Assembly (NCBI RefSeq): GCF_000003815.2
Contig: NC_049983.1
Coordinates: 12,431,454 to 12,495,453, forward strand
Reading direction: 5' to 3'
DNA: 64,000 nucleotides
Source: Branchiostoma floridae
Lineage: Eukaryota > Chordata > Leptocardii > Amphioxiformes > Branchiostomatidae
The notes beneath the pieces are model-generated. The model was not told the DNA's origin and did not search any database. It worked only from the letters and a program-made list of their open reading frames with translations. The position numbers and the translations under genes were made by a program. Positions within the stretch are counted from its first letter, which is position 1, and each line of letters starts with the position of its first letter. Below, piece by piece: positions 13,000 through 28,840 of this stretch.

Positions 13000-15918
13000 A
13001 GTCACCTGTCAGCTGGGGCTACCACAGACATGTTGGTTGAGGGACAACCACTTCTGACTACTTTTTCACCACTTCCCTATAAAACAAAACAGCCTACAGG
13101 ACTGATGGTTAGAACTGTACTCAGCTGTACATGTAGAAACCATATATATGACAATGTATGGAAGAAGACTGACTGGCAGCCAACTTTAAACATGCAGGTG
13201 GAGTGGACGACCTTACAGGGAGGGAAGATTGGAATTGTGAAAGGCTTTGTGATCCCCATTACTCATGGGGAGCAGTATTAATGCATCCACTGCCAAGACA
13301 TGTTGTCTCTCCTATGGTTTACTCTCTTGATTAGGTAGAGTTTGGAGTTTCCAAAGAAATTGTAGGGGATGTATGCTGTTGAAATAAGATATGGTAATGA
13401 AGATAGTGTAGTGAAAGCTTGAGAGAACGTGTAATATGATAAAGGTGATTGCTTGTTTGTAATGAACCAGGATGGTGGTAAAGTTATATATATGTAGCTC
13501 TTTTACTGCTCTTTCTGTGTATCTGTTGGTAGTATCTCTTGTTCGTATTGTTTCTTGAGGTTACATTCCTTATTTTGTGTGGTACAGTGACAGGTGAAAT
13601 AGGCTATTGTTTAATGAAAAAAATATAACTTTAACTTGTAATTTCAAATGATGAAATACACAGATTGCAATGTGATTCCAGCACAACAGTCTTGCCGTAC
13701 AAAACTTTTGTTTCAGTTCTTACATCGTCTTCTGCTTTAAGTACTGCCCTCAAACGCTCAAATGTACTACATCCCTTACCTCTGTGCCCATCACAGTTGG
13801 GAATTACTGGACTTTGGACTTGTTTATTACTTATTTCTCTGTAAGATTACTCAAATGAAACAAAACTTGTTGTGCTGTGGTCAGTTGGTCTTATATACTG
13901 AAGGATTCTGTTAATCATTTCACAGATGTGCCAATTGCATGTAATCAGTAGCATGGGCTAAAATTCTTGACCATGTAAAGACTGGCTGTGCCACAAAGGC
14001 TTACTTTCTCCCAGGGGCTATATATTCAACCACCAGCACTGTAAAGGTGCCTTAGTGCACTACATTTCTACTGGAACAGTACTAGTGATACGTTAGAGTG
14101 GTAGTTCACTCTCTCATGCTCACTATCAGGTTTATCGTCTTGTTCCCCGTTGGACGAGGGCTAGATACCTTATAGACATCCTTTGGGAAAAGTTTAAAAT
14201 GATGACATGAATGAGGGGAGTATGACTCATAGGTGTGAAATAAAGGGAGGTGTGTTGATTGAATAGGATCATCATACGTAAGGAACAAGAAGTCGCATGA
14301 TGGTAATGTAGGCATGAGATTGACATAAATGTGACTATGACTCAGAAAAACTTTCATGTATGTTTGTGGATGATGAAAAACAGATGGGGTGAGAGAACAG
14401 TAGGACAATTAATGAGGGCTTAAATGCTGATCTTTTCTCAACTACATTTTTAAGTACGATTTCTTTCAAACACATTTGATACAATGCTCTAGGCAAGTGT
14501 CCCTAAACAAGAGGGCTCACACAGAGTTGACATCCATGTTGTCAGTGCTAATTTTGAAGGGTATCGTTGGTACTTTGTGATGCCATAAGGAAGATGTGAG
14601 TGTTCGTAATATTTTACAATACTGTTAGAAGAATATATATGAAGTCATACAGCCAGTACTGTTCGTACTCCTGTACTACTGTGGATGCACCCTTCAATTT
14701 TTAAGGACTACTAGTAACTTAAAGGAAGCACCTTCTGACTTCAAGTGTTCTATGTGCCATTGGAGTCAAGTAGTTAAAACAATGGTTCTTATATATGTTC
14801 AATTTCTTGGTTTCAGTTAGTATGTGGTTAGTTATACTATGGTAGATGTAGTAAGGTTATATGTTTACCTTTTATGATTTGTTATAAAAGATATTTCTAT
14901 AGTTTGAAAGTTATGTGTAGATATTTGATAAAGACGACTCTGACATATATATGTTTAATCTTCATATACTGACAACCGAATGCAATATGATGCCATACGT
15001 CAATGAATACTGAAGGAGTTATATGATTGGTTGAGGTGGAGAAAGAATATATTTTTAAACCAATCAGACAGTTTGTACCTCAAGATGTTAATAGAATGAT
15101 GGCTACCTCTGAGGTTTGTAATGTGCTGTTTTTCAGATAGATAATTCATACAGATACATTGATATACAGGTACTAGACAAACAGGGGTAATAAGATAAGG
15201 AAGGCTGATAGGAAAATATTTTCATGCAACTTTGTGATGAATCTGGTGCTGGAGTCAGTAACAATCCATTTTGTAATACTGTAACAGGGTGTGAAATAGA
15301 CATTTCAACACCAAAGTCCAAAGTTCGGCTGCTCAATATTTTTTGAGGTTGTTCACTACTAGTTTATCATATAACCATCAAAAGTTAGAAACCAAGAAAT
15401 TGATTTGGTGTGGCTAATAGCTTGGAACAAAAACTCTAGCTAGCTAGCTAAGCTACCATGGATTCAGAAACTGGGTATCCAGGATTAAAGTAGGTTGCAA
15501 AAAGCTAGCAGCAATCCTCTATTTTGCACCCTGTTCAGACACTGTTTTTGTTACATAAAAAGGAAAGACATATCTCTTTGGCTGGTGCACCATATAGTAT
15601 GGGTCTCTTTGGACATTCAGCATGGGATTTAGGGTAATTCTTTCTTTTAGACGTAACAGCAGTGCACAAGAACATCTAACACTGAGCCGTGAAAAAAAGA
15701 TCATCAGCTGTGAATGTGATGTGTCCAGTATATATCAATGTCTCAATAACAAGAGCTCCAAGGTGCCGTGATATATGATGGATATACATGTAGATAACAA
15801 GTGTATGCGCAGCATTTCTCTGTATTTCTGAATATCGTTTTGGTAGTAATACAGTTCTTTAGAAAAACAACAGTTGTGCAATGGTGCATGTAAAACCTTT
15901 GTAGTTGTGTGTGTGTTT

Positions 15919-15949
<31 letters not shown>

Positions 15950-16563
15950 AGCATGTGTGTGTGTAAAAAAAAGAACCACTTCATAGAAAAACATTTGGAT
16001 ATCTTTACAGGTTAGTTCCATAGCTACTGTCGTGGTAAATTGGCGCCCCTGTCCCATCCAGTTTGATAAATGATGAAGGCACAGGAATTATCAAACATCC
16101 CTGGTGTGGGGAAGCACCTGAGCCAGTGGGATTGGTGATGTTGCCACTGGCTGTAGCCAGACCTACTACAGTTGTCCACATGCAATCAAATGTGTAAACC
16201 ATCTAATGTTAACCATTCTTGAAAAGGTTGCAAATGAAGGCAGGCATAGAAGATGTTCAGTCATTGAGACTCTCAATTCAAAGAGCTTATATTTATGAGA
16301 TGTTGCCATGTTAAATTGTAATGGAAGTTCAAGGCAGAAACATAATAGTGTGCTTGAGAGAATGAGCCATTTGGATGACAACTGTCATGATTTTAAGTGG
16401 CTGGGAATTTGACAGTCAAAAGTTTTCTATCAGGTTCCCACATGTCTAGTCAGGCTGTCCTACAAAGTCTCCATGTGTGAGACCAACCCAAGGAAATGCA
16501 TGAGATCGGTTTGTAGTGACCAATCTGTGCACCTGGTGGTGAAAGGATGAAGACGATAATAAA
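13000..16563 (+). other. Probable 3' UTR of HMGA, with candidate polyadenylation signals and let-7 seed matches
   Basis: No coding exon is recognised after the HMGA stop. AATAAA hexamers occur near 14239 and at 16558-16563. Two seed matches to the let-7 microRNA lie 27 nt apart: TACCTCA at 15076-15082 and CTACCTC at 15103-15109. A long (TG)n tract occupies about 15905-15963. The block 16018-16170 contains a GTTTGATAA/TTATCAAAC inverted repeat and may be an interspersed repeat. The true transcript end is unknown. Confidence 0.4.
15905..15963. repeat. (TG)n microsatellite
   Basis: Alternating TG with a few TTTG interruptions. The Thr/His-rich frame on the opposite strand is produced by this repeat and is not a gene. 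Confidence 0.95.
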
Positions 16564-16944
16564 CTGTTGTCACTATAGATAAACTGGACTACATACACCA
16601 TTTCAAGCAAGGAGCTTTCATCAGGATAATTTCAAGCTAAGTAATCAATGCAAAATAAACAGAATGATCAAGAAATGTAGCTACCACCAGGGTCACTAGT
16701 GGAAGAAATACATGGTAAATGTGTATACATGTTTGAAGCCCCTTATTAGCTAAGGACTTTGGAAATATGACACATTAAATTTACGAAGATTTGATTAAGA
16801 AATGACGGCGGGACCAATATCAGAGTTCCACAGCCATGACAGTCCTATTCTTTTTGCTTTTCAATATCATAAAGCCACAGTAACCTGACCATATGGCTAT
16901 TTGCATGCACCTTGATTTTGGTCTGTTTCCCCCCCAAAAATGCA

Positions 16945-17044
16945 NNNNNNNNNNNNNNNNNNNNNNNNNNNNNNNNNNNNNNNNNNNNNNNNNNNNNNNN
17001 NNNNNNNNNNNNNNNNNNNNNNNNNNNNNNNNNNNNNNNNNNNN
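16945..17044. other. Assembly gap of 100 N
   Basis: The run is exactly 100 N, a size commonly used for gaps of unknown length. It lies in gene-poor sequence and does not interrupt a recognised gene. Confidence 0.98.
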
Positions 17045-17888
17045 CGGATTACTGAATGGAAGAGCTGATATAAAAATTAAAAATGATCTGATGGAGGAAA
17101 ACTTTCAAGGTCTTGTCTGAGGCCAGAAAGTACAGAAAATACAGAAAGTTGCACTTATATGTAAACAAACTGCCTTGCAATTTCATTTATTTGCATCATG
17201 GATGCCAAATTTCAGAAAACTTTTGTGAGATGCTAAATGCACAGTGTTACACTGTTCCCTCACTACACATGCTTTACAGTCACTCATTAACACAAACATC
17301 ACCAGTACTACAGGTGCATAGTATTCCTGTACATAAACAGTTAATGTACCCTACACTTGGGCAGTCATAGATACATTATAATATCTTCATGGGAAAGAAA
17401 GACTTCAAGCAGATTGACATGCATATATACATTTTGTATTGTATGTTAACATGCTATTGGTTTGCACAGACAAGCAGTCATGATATTTCTAACTGTCTAC
17501 ACTAAGATAAAGGACATTTTAAACATTTTTTTACATTAAAACTTTGTAAGCTTTCAGAGGACATCCATAGACCATATTCCAACATCTGACCTACATGTGT
17601 GTTGAGCAACAGGTGTTAGCCTACAAAAGGAAAACAACATACGAATGACGCAGCTGTATGTACGTGAGCCTTTCAACCTTTCCACATGTATGTTTCCCAG
17701 AAAGCATAGTTGGATGGATGAATGCAAAAAGCTCCAGAATCATCCATCAGAGAGGAATGTTAAGTGTTGCGCTGCAGACGGATTTCCTGGTAGAGAAATG
17801 TGTTTTAGGCCTTCATGGCCACGTACACCACTTGGCAGAATACATAATGGAAATCACTTGTATAACATGACTCTCCACTGATACATTC

Positions 17889-17963
17889 GCCTACGCAGAG
17901 GGGACCAAAGTCGTCACAAAATTCCTCTTGTTTTGAGACGACTTTGGTCCCCTCTGCGTAGGC
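17889..17963. repeat. Near-perfect long hairpin (27-bp arms plus inner 5-bp stem)
   Basis: The arm at 17889-17915 (GCCTACGCAGAGGGGACC...) is the exact reverse complement of 17937-17963. After one A/A mismatch the stem continues with CAAAA (17917-17921) pairing TTTTG (17931-17935) around a 9-nt loop. The perfection and GC content stand out from the AT-rich surroundings. No target duplication was recognised. It could be a fold-back element or a source of hairpin RNA; the sequence does not decide. Confidence 0.85.
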
Positions 17964-18308
17964 CATAGCAATGATGAAGATATACATGCATCTACGTAGC
18001 TCTTAACCATTTCATGGCTCAAACAACAATTTGTTGGTTTCTCTTTTTAGATGACAAAAAGGAAACAACTTTATTTTTAAAGCCACTTCCTGAAGAACAC
18101 AGACTGTAACAAACAACTGAGTTGAGAGTCACATTGTGAAAAAAAAACCTTCCAGCCACAAAGCTGTTACATAATAATGGATTTTCTGTCAAGCCAGACA
18201 TCTTGAGACATCATCTTTGTTCGTTGATTGATCTGTTATGGTGGTAAATAGAAGTGACTTGAGATTTCCTGCATTTCAATGTGGGAAGTCTAAATCAGAG
18301 ATGATATT

Positions 18309-18479
18309 ATGGAAGGTGTGCAGTTACAAGACAAGAGAAGATGCGGCCGACTATCCCTGGCTCTTAAGAGGGTGATTGAGGAGGATGTTGGCCTCCAAGA
18401 CGGAGACCTCCTGTCTGTCATGAGCCACAGAGTAGTCTGGAAGAACTTTATACTAGTTTCACCTGACAAGGATGACTGA
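18309..18479 (+). mobile_element. Probable non-LTR retrotransposon (LINE) reverse-transcriptase C-terminal remnant
   Basis: A 56-codon frame runs from an ATG at 18309 to TGA at 18477-18479. It contains GRLSLALKRVIEEDVG, then DLLSVMSHRVVWKNFI. The pattern (R-x-R, hydrophobic helix, EDxG, LxxxMxxRxxW) is like the extreme C-terminus of many LINE-encoded reverse transcriptases, which end shortly after a conserved Arg-x-x-Trp. No upstream reverse-transcriptase motifs were recognised, as expected for a 5'-truncated copy. A small independent gene is the alternative. Confidence 0.45.
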
Positions 18480-20782
18480 ATTGAACTGTGCAGTTACCTT
18501 GTGTGTCTCCCTCTTGATACAGAATCTGATTGTAATGCACTAACATGTGCATGTACATTGTAATACAATCATTTGACTGTCTGGAAAAGTTTGGACTCCA
18601 TCAAGTGAATGGATTTGAAAACACACTGTAGTCCAGTAGAGGGCACTTATTGACAGAAATAGTTACTATTTCTTTTTTATATTCTGTACATATACACATT
18701 GTAAATCTTTTTGGAAAAGGTGTTTTTATTCAAGAATATCACAGGTGGAGTGAACAGATATGGCTATAAAAGGAACAAAATATTTAAAAAATCCCATTTG
18801 CTGGAAGCTAGTACATTAAAAGAAATAAGATGGAATGAACTGCAGAATGGGAGAAATATGGGGAAATGTTACTGGAGAGAATGATATTTTTGTTACCATT
18901 ACTTTTCATTGAAAGGGTACATCTGGTTACTCTATTCTTGGCAGAGCATAATACTTCCTAAGGTGCAACAATACCTTTTAGTCACAACATGAAGTATTGT
19001 GAAATAATATTTCATTGTTTTCAGAGTGATGAAGTCATCTTACAAACTTGATAAATGCTCCTCATTCCTGTCTCAAGCACTAGGTGAAGTACATCTGATT
19101 GATACAAGTACGTTAATGTATTATCTAAAGATAGACAGTCTTTATTGAGAGTCCTTTTTGTTCTAAAAATAAAGGTAGCAGTTTGAAATCATTATTTGTA
19201 CAATGACCCCTCTTGTTAACAGCAATGAATCCATTAAAGACAATTGACATTTCTGAATCTGCCAGTTTGAAACTATCATTTTTCATAAGCTGTCTTCACC
19301 AGAAAGTTGCTTGACTGCACTTTCTGAACAGAGCCAGAATTAAAATTAACTTTTGTCTTCCCAAACTAAATATCATCACAATACATCTCACAAATATCAG
19401 ATCTGTAGACACAAACACACCTGATACAATACCTTCATTTTGTTATGGAGGCAACAAATACATGTACCAGTATGTACAAAAAAATGGAACAATGATATGT
19501 TTATGTTGAGGGCTTTACTGACCAGTAGTGGGCTGAGTACAGACATGAAAAAAAATATCACAAACATAGCAGCAAATCACAACAGGCACCACATGCAATT
19601 TTACCTGAACCAGGGCAATTTCACCTGGACCTTTCCTCTCATTAAGAGAGCAGCTAAATCTATTTTCAGCTGGAGGCCCAGCAGGTTACGGAATCCCATT
19701 CTGGCAAATTAGGCTGCCTTTCGTAGAAAACTGGGGGCCAAAATAGTCGGTTAAATTCTGTTCTGTGTTGATTTCATTAAGATGTGAGCCTGATGGCTCA
19801 TTCCCGGGATTTCCTCTTGTAATTACTAATCAGCAGAGACACATGCAGCCAGGCAAACCTTGTCCTTTGGCCCCAACAATTCAACTGATTGGTTAAATTG
19901 TTCCCTTTAATCAGCAATTCTGCTGCAAAATCTTGGTCAGCAGATGAGTCGATGATTGCACGAGCACAGGACGTTGAATAATATCTAATGTAAAAATGCA
20001 CATCATTAAAAGCACACAATTTATAATGATTGAAGAGTACTGAATAGAGAAGACCTATATTGACATTGTCATGGACACAATTGTCATTTTACCATTCATT
20101 CTTTCAAGGAATCTCCTGTTGCATTTTTTCTGCAGCAGGTACATTGTAATTGTCATCGGATGGGCCGATAACATGCAGTCTTCAATGCAATGTCACTGGA
20201 AATCTTTACTTTACTTGATTGTTTTGAATTCAATCAATAACCTTTATTTCAACTGGATGGCCCTGCAGACCTTAGCCGTTCTTCCCAGAGGTGAATCTTA
20301 TGCGCAGCAAAATGTTGTTATGCTTTCTGGCATTTGCAACTCTTCTTTGAATAAAAAACAGCTTGCCTTTAATTGTAATATTGAAAAAAAAATATTTTCA
20401 ACTAATTCAACAACCGATAATGCATCAGTCCTGGCATTGGAAGGATGAAAGATTTTAAGTCTGTTTTGTTGTGGCTGTAAAGGCCAGCACTGCATCAATT
20501 TTTCTATTGCACACAATGGTCCTGGATGAACAATCCCTCTGGCTGAGCTGATTAGGTCAGGTCCCAGCTGAGCACTCAGCATTACACCACTTCCCTCCAA
20601 ATTTGTCTGGAGGAGGGAGACTTGTCTCTGATACCTCCCCAGCTAACATGTACATGGTTTGTTAGACAAACAAAGGGAGAATCAAATAGCAACTTTCTTA
20701 AAATATCATTCTTGGTATTACCAAGGACATCAATGATCATCTCTATATTAGGTCCTTGTTATAACTACTACAATAATTAGAA

Positions 20783-20986
20783 TACTGTAAATGCATTTAA
20801 TTTCGCGGGGATTTAATTTCGCGGTAGCGGGGAAAACTGACTTTTTTTAGTTTCGCGGTAACACCATAGACTGTAGTCTAATAGTATATATAAAAAATGT
20901 TCGTGGTGGTTTTAAGTTCGCGGTGAAATGGTCACCGCGAAAACCGCGAACATAAATCCACCGCGAACATTTCTGCATTTACAGTA
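20783..20986. mobile_element. 204-bp MITE with TACTGTAAATGCA termini
   Basis: The 13-bp end TACTGTAAATGCA at 20783-20795 is repeated in perfect inverse at 20974-20986. The interior is built from repeated TTAAGTTCGCGGTG / CACCGCGAAAACCGCGAAC blocks that can fold back. A second, more diverged copy lies at 53578-53790, and a degraded end (TACTGTAAATCC) near 52409. Two copies in one window show that it is an interspersed family. Confidence 0.88.
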
Positions 20987-23715
20987 GTTATTTGTACCCT
21001 ATTATTGTGTTTACCTGCCACTGGTATTCAAAATGTTCTCTACATCATGTCATGAAGATTTTTGGGCATAATCATAAAGACTAAAGCCTTTTATCTATTT
21101 CACCCAAAACTCAAATCACTGTTTAATGTCAGTGGGTTAGAAGCCAAAAAATCATGGGAGAGGAAGAAACTGGAAGCTGGAACTGCCATAAAATCTATGA
21201 AGACATAAGCAAAATGTTCATGAGGAATCTCTTAGAAGTATGTTTGCTGAATTTAAGCACAGAAAGATGTTGAACCCTTAATTAAATAAGGTGACCCCAC
21301 ACCTCTTGTTGCATCATTCATTTTTCCTCTCCCACTTATAATGTTACTCATTTGCAAAATGGCTTTGCATTTTATGATTCTTATATTCTCGGCCACAGCG
21401 CTCTCCTTCAGCGAAAGCTGTTTAGAAGTAACTTTTATGGCATGCAGGTCTTCGATGGCTTTACCCTGAAATAATGGTAGATGGAGGGCTTTTTGTAAGT
21501 CATGATGCCATCTCAAATAAATCTGAATAGATCCTGCTATATACATGTAATTGTCTGAATTTGCATATTTGTTTGAGGAAGAAACATTTTTCCTAAAATG
21601 ATTCACTTCCAGGTAACAGCTAACAAAGCTCTCTAATTGTTTCACCCCATATCTAATACTGCAGAGGAGGCAGGCATCATCAAAAATAATTGCTGTGAAG
21701 CATACAGCCCTCAGTTGCATAAAACCATTTGATTGGTACAGCTATAATAGGCCCAGCCTGATTAGAGCTCTTGAGCAAATCAGACCCACTTTGTCATCTC
21801 CTGACCCAGAAAGTGTCTGCTTGCCAGAAAACATAACACTCCTCCCCTGTACACACTGTACTGGGTCATGCACAGCATTAACCACATGGTTAAGGGTCAC
21901 TGGTACAGCCACAAATCATGTACATGGGAGGAACAGAAGGGGTTTATTTTACCTCAAAGTTAACCAGCAGCAAACCAAAAATTTCAAGCTTTCTCCTCCC
22001 TTTCCCTAGCTTCAAGTTAAAGGTTAAATCCTTATCATCATTAATTAATTCATTTCCAATGAAATCTTCTTTACAAAAATCCTAATCCATTTTGGTAAAT
22101 TACAAATCGATTGTCACCTATTTCTTTCACACTTTGTGACAAAAAAATTATCCTGTACCTTTGATGCTCCAGTAATGTCTGCCTTCCCTGAGCATGCTAT
22201 TGTTATCCTAAGCTTTTTCCCTGTGGCTGCACTGCTCTTGACGAGTATCAGAAGCGCCCCCTATTGTCTAGCAGGCAAACTTCAAGGCAATCATCTGTAC
22301 AGTATAAGTATTTTTGCTAGATTCATGATAACACAGACACTGAAGAGCATGATAATCTATCATTATCTCAAAATCTTTCATGACAGGGCAACTTAATTTC
22401 CAATCAATTGAAGAACATTATCGGTACATCTTATAAATACTTCAGGTGCAGATGAATAATGCTCCAATCTGCCAATGTTTGAAAGATTGCAGCCATTCCA
22501 GGTAAGATAATATCATGAATATGTAAATTAAACAACTGTACATTGGGTGTGTATGCTGGGTGCATCCTTCCTGAATCAATTTTCCATAGTCTGTCTCACA
22601 AGCATTCTCACTAGCATGTTCGGTGAAACCTTTTCACTTCTTTTATGTAAAGTGAAGTAAGTTTTGAATAAGACAACCAGAAGTGAGATGCAGAAGTTGT
22701 TCAAATTCACCATACATACATGATATACACCCATAAAAATCCAGTTGGCTGTTTTAATACACATCATCCATGACAAAATTTTATACATATCCTCAAAACA
22801 CTAACATTTAGATATGCATATATTAAACTACTCTTCTTAATATCTATATCTATATAAATCTTTTTCTCAGTTTGACATACAACACACATTTTCCCACTTA
22901 CCTACAGCAACACATTTTCCTTGAAAAGCAGCAAATATAAAGTATAACTTTTCACTGTTTTTTTTCTGTAACCTGCCTGACTTCTAATCAAAACACATTT
23001 GTGTAAATCCTCTGTTCACTGGCTTTTCAAGATGTGGAAGACTGTATGTTGAGACTTACATGCATATGCACATGTAATAATGAAGTATACAATATGAAAC
23101 TGGTTTGTTATGCTGGGAGGTCAAGTTTTCTTTTTCCCAAACCCGTCATGATTTATTGTCTACCAACTATGATAAAAATTGTCAATATGTGTCACTTCCA
23201 AATTCCCTAATCTCACAAGGTACAAGTAACTACCAAACTAGTTCCTTACTGGCTTACTTTCAGTATGTGATATTGTGCTACAGAACCACAAATTTTGAAT
23301 TTGTCTCGCAAATACGATTATTTGAATGGGAGATCAAACATTTACATGTAGGCATACTGTATATCCTGATACATATATCATGTACATTTAGCTGTCTTCA
23401 TAACTTATTGGTGTTTCCTTCACAGAAGAAAACCTACCGGTATGTCCAGGTTGTGTGGTAGTTTACCTATAAAAGGTAGCTCCGTGTGGTTCAAGGGCTA
23501 GCCTGATTAAATCTCGCTTATAGCAGCCTGCCAAACATCCGCCGGCCCCCGTGGGGAGGGGTTCAGTTACAGCCCTGGACAGCGGAGTTTGTGTTACACA
23601 GACTAGTTCAAGGGCTTGTTCAATAGAAATTACATAAGTGGCAGTTGGACAGGTTGTCTGATGAAAAAGAGCCCTGACCAAGTCAACAACCTACTAGTAT
23701 TACAAGTATACAACA

Positions 23716-23939
23716 TAGCCTCCTTCACAGACTTCAAGGGGGGATGGCTGGGAAATTGGGGAGTCCCCCTCCAGGCGGGGCGAAACTTCCTTCCACAGCA
23801 AACTACTTTTCTAGGCAACCTCCCTTTCTCGGCAAACTACCTTTCCCGACATAAGAGAACCTTTAGCCAATGGTGAAACTAGTGAACCAGCCCCAATAAA
23901 ATAGAAGCCAACCCCACTCAAAGTCTGGAAAGGAGGCTA
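23716..23939. mobile_element. 224-bp inverted-repeat element with 9-bp target duplication
   Basis: The ends TAGCCTCCTTCACAGACTT and, on the other strand, TAGCCTCCTTTCCAGACTT match at 17 of 19 positions, with weaker pairing further in. The element is flanked on both sides by the direct repeat TATACAACA (23707-23715 and 23940-23948). A 9-bp duplication is compatible with Mutator-like or Merlin-type transposition. There is no coding capacity. Confidence 0.85.
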
Positions 23940-24235
23940 TATACAACATACTACACAAGCTCCTCGTCAGGCACACAAGGTTTAAGACCAACATCATTGA
24001 CAATTTTTCTTTTAGACACATCAATAGACACTGCAGCACATCACCTTGATCATTCAAACCACAATTTTTCTGTCCATGATCATACTGACAAAATATATAG
24101 ATAGAAACTGCACATTACTTTTACTGTAGTACTCTATACACACAAGATGTAGGCACATGTTTACTTAACAGTTTGTTCCTATATTTCTCATAGTAACAGT
24201 TTGTGTTACATGTTGATATATAAAAGGAAAGCAAT

Positions 24236-24279
24236 TCTATAACTCATGAATATGTAGATACATATTCATGAGTTATAGA
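24236..24279. repeat. Perfect 44-bp near-palindrome
   Basis: Arms of 21 bp (core CTATAACTCATGAATATGTA) are exact inverse copies separated by only GA at 24257-24258. Such a short loop could extrude as a cruciform or form an RNA hairpin. No target duplication was seen. Confidence 0.9.
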
Positions 24280-24728
24280 GTAGAGTCCAATACCTTTACG
24301 TTTTGTTAAATTACTGCACCCTGCCTATGTCATGTATCTAGAAATGACATGAAAGGCTATTCTAAATCAGGTTGAGCAATAGACTTAGAATACAAATTGA
24401 AATGAATTTTCACAAAAAATGTCAGCAGTACCTTCTTGTGCAATAGGAGCGCGTTTATAGTAAAATGTTACATAAATTGTTTTGCTTACAAAAGTCCTGC
24501 AATCAAAACATATTCTATATGAAATAATCTTACCAAACCAAAAAAGTGGTACAGCTGTATAACATCTGAGTGAACAAGCATCAATGGCAGGCATACAGCA
24601 CTGTCAATAATGTAGAATCAGCTCCTTAGTGCTTTTAATATATCTACATCTTATTAGCAACAAAACTGGAACAGTTGAAGAGAACTGAAGACAAAGCTTG
24701 GAAAGTTTGTTCTCCTTGGTACATACCG

Positions 24729-28641
<3,913 letters not shown>

Positions 28642-28840
28642 CACTTGAATAATTAGTTAATAATCGTCAATAATGTATCTGATTGTGCGGTCATCGATAA
28701 AAATCGTCTGATTTGGCCGCCATTTTGTTTGCGCCTGCGCAGAGCGAAGTCTCGTCAATCGCGAGATCTCGCCAGGTTCGACATTTGTTGCGAGATTTGG
28801 GAGCACGCCGCTGGTGAGCCTGCTACAAACTTTGGTACGT
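28642..28840. promoter_or_regulatory. Bidirectional promoter between the C3orf18-like gene and DCAF1, with probable DCAF1 5' non-coding exon
   Basis: The region is CpG-rich and lacks a TATA box. It carries a YY1-type GCCGCCATTTTG (28716-28727), an NRF1-type TGCGCCTGCGCA (28730-28741) and a TCGCGAGATCTCG palindrome-like stretch near 28757-28770. All are typical of broadly expressed bidirectional promoters. Good splice donors follow at 28813 (CTG|gtgagc) and 28835 (TTG|gtacgt), either of which could end a 5' UTR exon spliced to the DCAF1 acceptor before 30415. Confidence 0.6.

Larger units (their letters stand above)
18480..24728. other. Gene-poor intergenic region
   Basis: No exon was recognised. 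It contains a TACTGTAAATGCA-type MITE (20783-20986), a 224-bp inverted-repeat element (23716-23939) and a 44-bp palindrome (24236-24279). The stretch 19440-22420 is poor in recognisable repeats, rich in homeodomain-like TAATTA/TAATC motifs, and has several unrelated short open frames, including 155 codons on the minus strand at 21253-21720 with no recognised family. Confidence 0.5.

Noticed and set aside
15743-16057. Thr-His repeat protein on the minus strand
   Set aside because: It is created by the (TG)n microsatellite.
21253-21720. 155-codon minus-strand ORF in the gene-poor region
   Set aside because: No recognisable motif, no splice context and ordinary AT-rich composition; length is not decisive in a 64-kb window.
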